From Oceanirhabdus sp. W0125-5 (GTDB taxonomy: Bacteria > Bacillota > Clostridia > Clostridiales > Clostridiaceae), in the NCBI RefSeq assembly GCF_027938815.1, contig NZ_CP115913.1, positions 1,708,001 through 1,772,000 on the forward strand: a DNA stretch of 64,000 bases. Reading direction: 5' to 3'. The notes under the pieces were generated by a model. It was not told where the DNA came from and did not search any database. It worked only from the letters and a program-made list of their open reading frames with translations. Below are positions 27,832 through 36,200 of the stretch, piece by piece. The translations under genes were made by a program, and so were the position numbers. Within the stretch, counting starts at the first letter, position 1. The number at the start of each line of letters is the position of its first letter.

Positions 27832-28335
27832 ATGTTTCAATTAAAAGGAATCGAAAAAATGAATGAAGAGCAGAAGCTAAAATATATTCTTAATAAACTG
27901 CAGGCACAGCTTAGTTCCGAAGAAGATGAATTAGCCAATATAAGCAACGCAACAGCTATACTTGATGCAATACTTGATAGAATTAACTGGGCAGGATTTT
28001 ATTTTATTAAGAATGAGGAACTTGTACTTGGACCTTTTCAAGGTTTGCCAGCATGTAACAGGATACAGATAGGAAAAGGAGTATGTGGTACAGCAGTACT
28101 TGAAAAAGAAGTTCAGAGAGTAGAGGATGTTCATAAGTTTCCTGGACACATTGCATGTGATTCAGCCTCTAAGTCTGAAATAGTAATACCTATAATAAAA
28201 AATGACATTGTTTATGGAGTTCTGGATATTGACAGCCCAGAGTATAATAGATTTACAGAATTAGAAGAGAAATATCTTGTGAAATTCGTGGAACTTTTAA
28301 ATGAATACGTAGACTGGAAAAGAGTTATAAAATAA
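27832..28335 (+). CDS. msrC: Free methionine-(R)-sulfoxide reductase (GAF domain)
   Basis: Repairs free methionine R-sulfoxide. A single GAF domain of about 150 residues with the family pattern INWAGFYF, LGPFQGLPACNRI, GKGVCGTAV, VEDVHKFPGHIACDS and SEIVIPI. The three cysteines (in PAC, GVC and IAC) are the catalytic/resolving set. The start is ambiguous: ATG at 27832 with GGGGTAGAG upstream, or ATG at 27859 with AAAAGGA. It lies ten bases behind the glycosidase gene, so the two may be cotranscribed, and ends with a terminator. Confidence 0.9.
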   Translation: MFQLKGIEKMNEEQKLKYILNKLQAQLSSEEDELANISNATAILDAILDRINWAGFYFIKNEELVLGPFQGLPACNRIQIGKGVCGTAVLEKEVQRVEDVHKFPGHIACDSASKSEIVIPIIKNDIVYGVLDIDSPEYNRFTELEEKYLVKFVELLNEYVDWKRVIK

Positions 28336-28351
28336 TAGCCAATTGACAACT

Positions 28352-28388
28352 AAGGAGGTTTCTGCTCAAGATCAGAAACCTCCTTTGT
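28352..28388 (+). terminator. Intrinsic terminator after msrC
   Basis: Stem AAGGAGGTTTCTG / CAGAAACCTCCTTT around an eight-base loop, followed by a short T-rich stretch. The U-run is brief, so it may be partial. Confidence 0.75.
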
Positions 28389-28419
28389 AATATGATCAAT
28401 AAATTTGAGGAGTAGAGAA

Positions 28420-29025
28420 ATGGTAAAAAAAAATTTATACGAAAATGGTTTTCTTATAAAAGAAAGAGACTGTGAGACTATAGAATATCATGGTGTTCAA
28501 GGATATTGGCCTATTGATATGGATACAGAAGGTATTGAAATAAATGAAAAAAGATATTTAGACAAATATTGTGACGATAATATTTACGAACCATCTAATT
28601 ATGATGATACAGTTGGGGTTTGTAATGATATGGAGTATTTAAACAGGTATTTAGAGGGATGTATAAAGGCTAAAATAAAAGTAGATATCTTGTTTTGAAG
28701 CACTGACAGGCAGTATCCTAAAAGTTGTATTAATGTTGAGACTTTCAAAGAAAACTTGGAGTTTTTAGGATATGATTATGCATATCCAGGGGCACTTTAT
28801 TATTCTTCTATTTATCATGAGTTAAGTGTAGTTAATGAGTTATGTATAGATAATAAGCTCAATGGTTTCAAATTGAATAAATATGGATTATTTAACACTT
28901 ATGATGAACTGTTAAAGTTCATGGAAATGAGAGAAAATCTTAAGGTTAAATATCCATATACATTTGAATTAGGTGATTTTGTTGTATACAAAGTATGGAG
29001 ATACATTAAGAACAAAAAAATGTAG
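28420..29025 (+). pseudogene. Hypothetical gene interrupted by an in-frame TGA
   Basis: Two open stretches in the same frame, 28420-28695 and 28699-29025, are separated only by TGA at 28696-28698. Reading through gives one protein of about 200 residues (VDILF-stop-STDRQYP at the junction), and the second stretch has no ribosome site before its first ATG (28756), so this is best taken as one gene with a nonsense codon. No family recognised; the acidic, aromatic-rich composition resembles small cytoplasmic immunity-type proteins, which is only an impression. TTTGAGGAGTAG precedes the ATG. Its own stop codon (29023-29025) lies inside foldback copy F. Confidence 0.6.
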
Positions 29026-29089
29026 CTTCTCGCGTAAGCGAGAAGCATCCATCATTCTCAATTCTCAACTCTCAATTCTCAATTTATTT
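29014..29089 (+). repeat. Foldback repeat, copy F (right end only)
   Basis: Hairpin GCTTCTCGC/GCGAGAAGC (29025-29046), ATCC box and heptads ATTCTCA, ATTCTCA, ACTCTCA, ATTCTCA, all with C at position 4. It supplies the TAG stop of the rightward gene and the TAA stop of the leftward Ca2+-ATPase gene. Confidence 0.88.
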
Positions 29090-31747
29090 TGAAATCCTTC
29101 TTTTAAATATTTTAATTATTTCATTAACAATAAGTGGTACTAATGAAAGTATTATAACTGTTATTAACAATGTACCAGTTAAGAACTTAACTTTAAAGAT
29201 TGCTGCTATAGGAGGTACAGAAATTACTATTAATTGAAGAGCTAATCCTATTAGCATTGAAATTATAAGGAACTTATTAGTAAATAGACCTACTTGGAAG
29301 ATTGACTTTTTACTATTTCTTAAGTTAAAGCTGTGAACAAGTTGAGACATACTTAATACAACAAATGCCATTGTACGTCCAACTGTAAGTGCTTCCTCAG
29401 TTATATCTTCAGGCATTAATGGGAATATACCTGAAATACCCATGGTATGTTTTATACCAATCATAAATGCAATCAAAGTCAAGATACCTATAATAAATCC
29501 ATTAAGGAAAATAAATGGACCTGTTCCTTTAAATAAACTTTCTTTTGGATTACGAGGTTTATCTTTCATAACATCCTTATCACCAGGATCTACACCTAAA
29601 GCAAGTGCTGGCAATGTATCAGTTACAAGATTAACCCATAGTATATGAATTGGTATTAATGGAGCAAACCAACCCATAATAATTGCTAAGAATAGAGCAA
29701 TTATTTCACCAATATTACATGAAAGCAAGAATGCAATTGTCTTTTTGATGTTGTTATAAATATTACGACCTTCTTCTACTGCTCTAACTATAGTTGAGAA
29801 GTTATCATCAGTAAGAATCATATCAGAAGCATCCTTAGAAACATCAGTACCAGTTATACCCATTGCAACACCTATATCTGCCATTCTAAGTGAAGGTGCA
29901 TCGTTAACTCCATCACCAGTCATGGAAACGATATTTCCTTTGGATTTAAGTGCTTTTACGATTTTAACTTTATGTTCAGGAGATACACGGGCAAATACTC
30001 TTAATGAATCAATCTTTGAGTTTAACTCTTCTTGAGATAAACTGTCAAGAGTTACTCCATCCATTGTCTCATCTATAGAAGAAGCTATACCTAATGCTTG
30101 AGCTATAGCGAAGGCGGTATTTTTATGATCTCCTGTAATCATTACAGTTCTTATTCCGCTTTCTTTACAAGTTTTTATAGAATCCTTAACCTCTTCACGA
30201 GGAGGATCAATCATACCTACCATACCAATAAAGGTTAAGTCTTTTTCTAAATCTGAAATGTTAATATCTTTATTTGGTATAATTTTATATGCTGAGGCAA
30301 TTACTCTTAATGCTTCATCAGACATATCATAAGATTTTGAAAGAACTTCTTGTTTTAATTCATCAGTAAATTCAATAGGCGTATTATCTATGAGTATTTT
30401 ATTACATAGATTTAAAAGATTATCTAATGCGCCTTTAGTCATTACATAATATTCACCATTATATTCATTTACAGTTGTCATTAATTTTCTATCAGAATCA
30501 AAAGGAATCTCGTCTACTCTTTTATGAGTTTTTTCAATTTCATCTTTAAAAATATTGTACCTAAAACCAGCTTCTAAAAGAGCAATTTCAGTTGGATCAC
30601 CAGTAGAGTTATCTTTGTCAAATGTAGCATCATTATTTAAAACAATATTTTCAAGAAGTAATGAATTTGTTGGATTTTCCTTTGAAAGTTCATCTAAACT
30701 TCCAAATTTATTATCACAGTAAAATTTGGTTACTGTCATTTTATTCTGAGTTAATGTTCCTGTTTTATCTGAACATATGATTGAAACAGAGCCTAAAGTT
30801 TCAACAGCAGGAAGTTTACGAATAATGGCATTCTCTTTAATCATTTTTTGAACACCCATAGCTAACACGATTGTAACTACTGCAACTAAACCTTCAGGAA
30901 TTGCGGCTACAGCTAGGGAAATTGAAATCATAAACATATCAAAGACTTCTCTTCCTTGAAGAAGTCCAACAACAAATATAAGAGCACATACTCCTAATGC
31001 TAGGAAACCTAATAGTTTTCCTACATGATCAAGTTTCTTCTGAAGAGGTGTTTTTGTATCAACTTCTTCATGAAGAAGTTTAGCAATCTTACCTATTTCG
31101 GTATCCATTCCAGTACCAACTGCAATACCTACACCTCTACCATATGTAGCTAGAGTAGATGAAAAAGCCATATTTTTTTGATCACCTAAAGGTATTTTAT
31201 CATTATCAGAAATTATTTTATCATTTTTTTCTACAGGTACTGACTCACCAGTTAATGCTGATTCTTCTATCATTAGATTTGCAGACTCGATAATTCTCAT
31301 GTCACATGGAATATATCTACCAGCATCAATTACAATAATATCTCCTGGAACAACTTCCTCAGAAGAGATTTCTTTTAAAGTACCATCTCTTTTTACAAGC
31401 GCTTTTGGAGTTGAGAGTTTCTTTAAAGCTTCTAAGGATTTTTCAGCTTTGTTTTCTTGTACTACACCAATAACTGCATTAACAAGTATAACTATTCCAA
31501 TTATGATAGAGTCTGTTAGTTCTCCTAATATACCAGATACAATTGCAGCACCAAATAAAATATAAATCATAACGTCATTAACTTGTTCAAAAAACATACG
31601 TAAAATTGATTTTTTCTTTTTTTCTTTTAATTTATTGTATCCATGTTCTTCAAGTCGTTTTTTTACTTCATCAGTTGATAGACCATTCACAATATCGCTA
31701 TTCAGTTCTTTGGTAACTTCAGTAATGTCTTTATTAAACCACATCAT
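29084..31747 (-). CDS. P-type Ca2+-transporting ATPase
   Basis: A 887-residue P2-type ATPase that exports calcium (PMCA/SERCA-like). In order: cation ATPase N-terminal domain, membrane pair, actuator domain with LTGESVPVEK (about 168), the PEGL motif in AAIPEGLVAVVT (about 285), phosphorylation site DKTGTLTQNK (about 330), nucleotide domain, MTGDGVNDAPSL hinge (about 610), and six C-terminal membrane segments with NLVTDTLPALALG carrying site-II ligands. Start ATGATG follows AAGGGAGTGAT. Its stop codon lies within foldback copy F and a full copy (G) lies upstream of it. Confidence 0.93.
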   Translation of the reverse strand: MMWFNKDITEVTKELNSDIVNGLSTDEVKKRLEEHGYNKLKEKKKKSILRMFFEQVNDVMIYILFGAAIVSGILGELTDSIIIGIVILVNAVIGVVQENKAEKSLEALKKLSTPKALVKRDGTLKEISSEEVVPGDIIVIDAGRYIPCDMRIIESANLMIEESALTGESVPVEKNDKIISDNDKIPLGDQKNMAFSSTLATYGRGVGIAVGTGMDTEIGKIAKLLHEEVDTKTPLQKKLDHVGKLLGFLALGVCALIFVVGLLQGREVFDMFMISISLAVAAIPEGLVAVVTIVLAMGVQKMIKENAIIRKLPAVETLGSVSIICSDKTGTLTQNKMTVTKFYCDNKFGSLDELSKENPTNSLLLENIVLNNDATFDKDNSTGDPTEIALLEAGFRYNIFKDEIEKTHKRVDEIPFDSDRKLMTTVNEYNGEYYVMTKGALDNLLNLCNKILIDNTPIEFTDELKQEVLSKSYDMSDEALRVIASAYKIIPNKDINISDLEKDLTFIGMVGMIDPPREEVKDSIKTCKESGIRTVMITGDHKNTAFAIAQALGIASSIDETMDGVTLDSLSQEELNSKIDSLRVFARVSPEHKVKIVKALKSKGNIVSMTGDGVNDAPSLRMADIGVAMGITGTDVSKDASDMILTDDNFSTIVRAVEEGRNIYNNIKKTIAFLLSCNIGEIIALFLAIIMGWFAPLIPIHILWVNLVTDTLPALALGVDPGDKDVMKDKPRNPKESLFKGTGPFIFLNGFIIGILTLIAFMIGIKHTMGISGIFPLMPEDITEEALTVGRTMAFVVLSMSQLVHSFNLRNSKKSIFQVGLFTNKFLIISMLIGLALQLIVISVPPIAAIFKVKFLTGTLLITVIILSLVPLIVNEIIKIFKRRISK

Positions 31748-31841
31748 ATCACTCCCTTAAATCATACTTAACTCTATTATTTGTTTATCTTTAGATTTTA
31801 GTCCTTTTTCATAATTTTATGAAAAGTTTAAATATAAAAAT

Positions 31842-32097
31842 AGTTGACAGTGGACAGTTGACAATGGATAACGAATGATATTTCTCTCTGAGAAATTTTA
31901 ATAATATTGTTCATCGAACAATAAAGGGTTTACTCATTTAATTTACAATGAAACATTGTATTTAAAATGTAATATTTTATCTAAAGATAAAATGAACTGA
32001 AACCTATTGTTCTTAAGAAAAATATAATGTAGTTTCTGTCATGTGACAGAAACATCCATCGTTGTCCGTTGTCAACTGTCAATTGTCCACTGCTTTT
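31842..32097 (+). repeat. Foldback repeat, copy G (full length)
   Basis: Full copy between two leftward genes, hence upstream of the Ca2+-ATPase. Heptads on the left (complement) are GTTATCC, ATTGTCA, ACTGTCC, ACTGTCA; on the right GTTGTCC, GTTGTCA, ACTGTCA, ATTGTCC. Nearly all have G at position 4. Hairpins are ATTTCTC/GAGAAAT, ATTGTTC/GAACAAT and GTTTCTGTCA/TGACAGAAAC (32032-32053). Element polarity is + although both neighbours are on the minus strand. Confidence 0.9.
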
Positions 32098-32142
32098 AAA
32101 GGGTTTTAATTTTTAATGTGCACGAATCGCGTGCTTTAGGTC

Positions 32143-32661
32143 TTAATACAATATTATGCCTAAGGTAGCAGAAATTAGTATAACTAATATTGGATGCGTC
32201 TTTTTAAATAATAAAAATAATGATATTGAAGCAATAATAAATCCTGTAATATCTCTATAGCTTGTATATGAAAGTTTAATGAAAACAGAGAATATTAGAG
32301 CTATTATTGCAGGTCTCATACCTAATAATGAAGCTTTTAGTAGTTTAGAATCTTTAAATTTTGAAACAAAATGATGCAATACTGATACTAATATAAAAGA
32401 AGTAAGTACAACTCCAGAGGTCGCGGCAAGAGCACCTACAATACCAGCAGAAGTAAATCCTACAAAGGTTGCGGAATTAATTGCTATAGGACCAGGTGTC
32501 ATTTGAGAAATACCAATAATATCAATAAAGGTTTCTTTTGAAATCCAATGATAATTTGTTACAACTTCTCTTTCAATAAGAGGTAACATAGCCATTCCAC
32601 CGCCAAAAGCAAAAGTTCCAATTTTCCAAAATACTAAAAATAATTTTAACAATATATCCAT
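32143..32661 (-). CDS. Chromate transporter domain protein, second of a pair
   Basis: A 172-residue membrane protein of the short-chain CHR family. The N-terminal signature is visible (GTFAFGGGMAMLPLIEREV, about residues 15-33), then SQMTPGPIAINSATFVG (about 52-68) and four to five further membrane segments. Short CHR proteins normally act as pairs of homologous half-transporters. Chromate/sulfate specificity is the family's name rather than proof of substrate. The start lies four bases behind the stop of its partner, so they are translationally linked. Confidence 0.9.
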   Translation of the reverse strand: MDILLKLFLVFWKIGTFAFGGGMAMLPLIEREVVTNYHWISKETFIDIIGISQMTPGPIAINSATFVGFTSAGIVGALAATSGVVLTSFILVSVLHHFVSKFKDSKLLKASLLGMRPAIIALIFSVFIKLSYTSYRDITGFIIASISLFLLFKKTHPILVILISATLGIILY

Positions 32662-32664
32662 ATA

Positions 32665-33198
32665 TTATACCTTCTTCCTAAAAAATATAATACCACAATT
32701 AATCGATAAAATAATTAAAAAAATGGGATGTAGATTAAAATATAATAAAAGAAAAATAGAAATAACCATAATTGATAAAGTTGGAATGTTCTTTTTAAGT
32801 GATTTCCCTAATGATATTATGGCAAATAAAACTAACATAGGTACAGCGGCTTTAATACCATTAAAACCTTGAATAACAATTGGGTTATTTCTAAACTTAA
32901 CAAACAAGATAGAAATAATAATTATTATACAGAAAGAGGGAATAACTACCCCTAGCAATGCGAGAAGTGCACCAATTACTCCACGAATTTTATAACCAAC
33001 AAATAAAGATGAATTAACAGCCAAAGCACCTGGCAAACTTTGAGATAGAACAATTATATCTACAAAATCATCTTTAGAAATCCACCCCTTATTATCAACG
33101 AATTCTTTCTCGATAAGAGGTATCATTGCATATCCACCACCGAATGTGAAGGCGCCAATTTTTAAAAAACAAAAAAACATTTGAAAAATCTGTTTCAT
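32665..33198 (-). CDS. Chromate transporter domain protein, first of a pair
   Basis: A 177-residue short-chain CHR-family membrane protein homologous to its downstream neighbour: GAFTFGGGYAMIPLIEKEF (about residues 15-33) and SQSLPGALAVNSSLFVG (about 53-69). The two halves differ at PGPIA versus PGALA, as usual for paired ChrA half-proteins of opposite topology. The ATG at 33198 is chosen because ACGGAGGAAAATT precedes it; a TTG at 33216 would overlap that site. It is divergent from the M4 protease gene. Confidence 0.88.
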   Translation of the reverse strand: MKQIFQMFFCFLKIGAFTFGGGYAMIPLIEKEFVDNKGWISKDDFVDIIVLSQSLPGALAVNSSLFVGYKIRGVIGALLALLGVVIPSFCIIIIISILFVKFRNNPIVIQGFNGIKAAVPMLVLFAIISLGKSLKKNIPTLSIMVISIFLLLYFNLHPIFLIILSINCGIIFFRKKV

Positions 33199-33216
33199 AA
33201 TTTTCCTCCGTAACAA

Positions 33217-33578
33217 TTAAATAATTAAAAAAGTCTTGATAAATATCTTTGTAAATGGTAAAATTTACCTATAAGCCAAAACTATATCATATCATAAAGT
33301 AAAGCCTAAATTATGTAAAGAATTAATTATTAGTGAAACTCAATTATCAATAGTTTATTTATAATCTACATTTTCTTTATATAATCAATAATTTAGCACA
33401 TATCAATCATATCAAACTAATAATTTATCAACAATACCCATGTGAAAATAAATAATAAACTATAAAAATTTTAGATTAAGTACATTAAATAATGATTTAA
33501 CAAGAAATTTTAGCAGCTAGCAAGGGGGGGAGGGAATTTAATAGCTGTTTAAAATAAATTTATGTTATGGAGGATTTA
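33217..33578. other. Divergent intergenic region, chromate-transporter pair / M4 protease
   Basis: A 360-bp, very AT-rich gap without a gene. ATAGTTTATTTAT near 33349 is partly matched by ATAAATAATAAACTAT near 33448-33464, a long-range inverted repeat. A polypurine block AAGGGGGGGAGGG lies near 33522-33534, too far upstream to be the protease's ribosome site. No foldback copy is present. Confidence 0.4.
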
Positions 33579-35216
33579 ATGAGAAGAAGGAGATTATTTT
33601 CGTTTTTAACTTTGGTATTTGTTTTATTTTTTATTTCAGCACCAGCAGCTAGTGCTGATGAGGGCAAGAAGAATGAATTGAAATTTGTGAAATTTAATCA
33701 AGAGAAGTTATCAAAAGATAATAAAGTATCAATGAATGAAACCATTGACGTAAATAAGGCAGTTCAGGTATTGAAAGATAATTTTGAGGAATTTAGAGTA
33801 AAGCTTCCAAAAAATTCAATGAAAAAGGTAAAGATTAAAAAGGATAAATTAGGATTTACTCATGTAAAAATGCAGCAGACTTTTGAAGGTATTCCTATAT
33901 ACGGAAAAGAATATATTGTTCATTTCGATAAAAGTGGAAAAGCTTATGCTGCAAATGGATATGTTGAGTTTGATTTGAATAAGAAACTTAGTATGAGTCA
34001 CCAAAAAAAAGTTAAAGAAACTAAGGTGAAGGAAAAGGATAAGAAATTAATACTTCAAGAAATAAATAAAGAGCAAGCATTACAAATAGCATTAAAGGCT
34101 ACAAATGCAGGAGAGTTACAAGCAAAGCCTGAAATTGATATGTATTACTATGAACATGAGGGTGAATATTATAAAGTCTATAAAGTAAGGGTTAATTTCT
34201 TATTACCTGAGCCAGGAGATTGGCATGTATTTATTAATGTTAATAATGGAGAAATTCTAAATAAATATAATGCAATAGCATATGCTAATAGTGATGCAAC
34301 TGGTGTTGGAGTTCTTGGGGATTCAAAAAGTTTTAAAGTAACGTATACAGGTGGAGAATATAATCTTATTGAAACAAAAGCATCAGGCACTAGGGTAATT
34401 ACTTATGATGCTGGAAATAGAACTTTCTTCCCTCAATGGTTCTTACCTGGGGATGTAGTTGTAAGCGATGACAATATTTTTGATAGCAGCAGAGATGGGG
34501 CAGCTGTAGATGCACATGTCTATGCAAGTAATGTTTATGACTATTATAAAGAAATATTTAATAGAAATAGCATTGACAATAATGGTATGGATATAAAATC
34601 ATCAGTACATTATTACAGAAATTATGTGAATGCTTTCTGGAATGGATATCAGATGGTATATGGTGATGGTAATGGAGTAGATTCAATTGAGCTATGTGGA
34701 GCTCTTGATGTTGTTGCTCATGAAATAACACATGGAGTTACTTCACATGAAGCAAATTTACAATATCAGAATCAATCTGGAGCATTAAATGAATCTTTCT
34801 CAGATGTATTTGGAACTTTTGTTGAATTTAAGTATCAATCTAATAAAGCAGATTGGTTATGTGGAGAAGATATATGGACACCTAATGTTGCTGGAGATGC
34901 ATTAAGAAGTATGTCTAATCCAACATTATACGGACAACCAGATCACATGAATAATTATCTTAACACAACTGAGGATAATGGTGGAGTTCACACTAACTCA
35001 GGAATACCAAATAAAGCTGCTTATCTGGTTGCAACGAGCATAGGTATAGAAAAAACTGAACAAATTTATTACAGAGCTTTAACAGTATATTTAACTACTA
35101 CTTCAGATTTTTCTGATTGCAGAGCAGCATTGCTTCAGTCTGCAGAAGACTTATATGGAACAGGGACAGAGTATAACGCTATAGTAAGTGCTTTTAATAC
35201 TGTAGGAATATACTAA
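33579..35216 (+). CDS. Secreted M4-family (thermolysin-like) metalloprotease
   Basis: A zinc endopeptidase made as a 545-residue precursor. Order: signal peptide (about residues 1-26, ending at AASA), FTP domain and PepSY-type propeptide (about 30-225, including GFTHVKMQQTFEGIPIYGKE), then the mature protease. Zinc ligands and catalytic Glu are in VVAHEITHGVTSHE (about 382) with the third ligand in GALNESFSD (about 404); the substrate-stabilising histidine is in GGVHTNSGIPNKAAYL (about 470). GGAGGATTTA selects the ATG at 33579. It is followed by a terminator and then by a gene resembling its own propeptide. Confidence 0.95.
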   Translation: MRRRRLFSFLTLVFVLFFISAPAASADEGKKNELKFVKFNQEKLSKDNKVSMNETIDVNKAVQVLKDNFEEFRVKLPKNSMKKVKIKKDKLGFTHVKMQQTFEGIPIYGKEYIVHFDKSGKAYAANGYVEFDLNKKLSMSHQKKVKETKVKEKDKKLILQEINKEQALQIALKATNAGELQAKPEIDMYYYEHEGEYYKVYKVRVNFLLPEPGDWHVFINVNNGEILNKYNAIAYANSDATGVGVLGDSKSFKVTYTGGEYNLIETKASGTRVITYDAGNRTFFPQWFLPGDVVVSDDNIFDSSRDGAAVDAHVYASNVYDYYKEIFNRNSIDNNGMDIKSSVHYYRNYVNAFWNGYQMVYGDGNGVDSIELCGALDVVAHEITHGVTSHEANLQYQNQSGALNESFSDVFGTFVEFKYQSNKADWLCGEDIWTPNVAGDALRSMSNPTLYGQPDHMNNYLNTTEDNGGVHTNSGIPNKAAYLVATSIGIEKTEQIYYRALTVYLTTTSDFSDCRAALLQSAEDLYGTGTEYNAIVSAFNTVGIY

Positions 35217-35219
35217 ATA

Positions 35220-35247
35220 TTAAAAATACCCTTCGGGGTATTTTTAT
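35220..35247 (+). terminator. Intrinsic terminator after the M4 protease
   Basis: AAAAATACCC / GGGTATTTTT with a TTCG tetraloop, directly after the stop codon. It separates the protease from the propeptide-like gene 24 bases farther on. Confidence 0.9.
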
Positions 35248-35270
35248 TACTCATAAAAAGGAGACAATAA

Positions 35271-35924
35271 ATGAGAAAAAAAATTATACTTATTACTGCA
35301 ATTATTATTGTGTGTATATGTGCTATTCTTTTTCTTGAGAATTTTGAAGGTGATTATGTGAAGGGATCTAAAACAGTTAATCAAAAGAGTACAAAAATAT
35401 ATCTCAAAGGTGATATTGGGCAATTGGAATCTAACGATATAAATCAGGTTATTGATTTTTTATGTACTAGCAAAAAAATAGGGCAAAATATTAATGCAAA
35501 AGAAGAATTTATTTTAAAGAACAAAGAAGTTGATTCAATTGGGTTTACCCACTATAAATTACAACAAGTGGTAAAAGGAGTTCCAGTATATAATGGGGAA
35601 TTAATTGTCCATGTAAAAAAGAATAATACTATCTATTTGATTAATGGAAATTATCATAAACAAGCTAAAGAAGTTTATCTTAATTTTGAAGAGCTGTTAG
35701 AGAAAAGTGAATTAGAGAAAAAAGCTGTAGAGGCAATAGATACATGTGAAATGAAAAAAGGAGAAATAGGAGAGAAGCTAATATATAATCATAATGGTGA
35801 ATATACTTTAGTTTATGAAGTGAAAGTATATTGTCTTTTATCAGCTGATAAAATATATAGAGTGTTTATAGATGGATATACAGGAGAGGTTTATGATTAT
35901 TATAATATTGTTATGACGAAATGA
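35271..35924 (+). CDS. Free-standing FTP/PepSY propeptide-like protein, membrane-anchored
   Basis: A 217-residue protein equivalent to the propeptide of the neighbouring M4 protease with no protease domain. An uncleaved signal-anchor covers about residues 4-24. The FTP-like block GFTHYKLQQVVKGVPVYNGE (about 91-110) mirrors GFTHVKMQQTFEGIPIYGKE in the protease, and the C-terminal YEVKVYCLL...VFIDGYTGEVYDYYN matches the PepSY pattern. Such domains fold and inhibit M4 proteases, so a trans-acting inhibitor or chaperone is plausible, but that is inference. A strong AAAAGGAGACAATAA ribosome site shows it is meant to be translated. It is likely expressed by read-through of the terminator or from its own weak promoter. 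Confidence 0.82.
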   Translation: MRKKIILITAIIIVCICAILFLENFEGDYVKGSKTVNQKSTKIYLKGDIGQLESNDINQVIDFLCTSKKIGQNINAKEEFILKNKEVDSIGFTHYKLQQVVKGVPVYNGELIVHVKKNNTIYLINGNYHKQAKEVYLNFEELLEKSELEKKAVEAIDTCEMKKGEIGEKLIYNHNGEYTLVYEVKVYCLLSADKIYRVFIDGYTGEVYDYYNIVMTK

Positions 35925-35943
35925 AATCAAAACATTTAGAAGA

Positions 35944-36199
35944 AATGTATAATGTATAATGTAGAATGGATAATGGATGACATTTCTCTTCGAGAAATTT
36001 TATTTGTGTTGTTCCTTGAATAATAGAATTGTACTCGATTTACCTTTGGTGAAACATTGTACTTGAAATACAATATTTTATTATTGTTATAAAATGAGTA
36101 AATTCCTATTGTTTCTAAAGAACAATAAAAATATAGGTTCTGACCTAAGTCAGAACCATCCTTCATTATACATTATCCATTATCAATTATACATTTGCT
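35944..36199 (+). repeat. Foldback repeat, copy H (full length)
   Basis: Full copy between the convergent propeptide-like gene and nadE, ending one base before the nadE stop codon. Heptads are of the A class: left (complement) ATTATCC, ATTCTAC, ATTATAC, ATTATAC; right ATTATAC, ATTATCC, ATTATCA, ATTATAC. Hairpins are ATTTCTC/GAGAAAT and GGTTCTGAC/GTCAGAACC. Confidence 0.9.
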
Positions 36200-36200
36200 T

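Noticed and set aside
28696..28740. Selenocysteine codon at the in-frame TGA
   Set aside because: The following stem is only four base pairs and no selenoprotein family is recognised; a nonsense mutation is simpler. Kept as an open check only.
32143..33198. Single chromate transporter gene broken by a frameshift
   Set aside because: Each half has its own start, ribosome site and full short-CHR domain, the normal paired arrangement.
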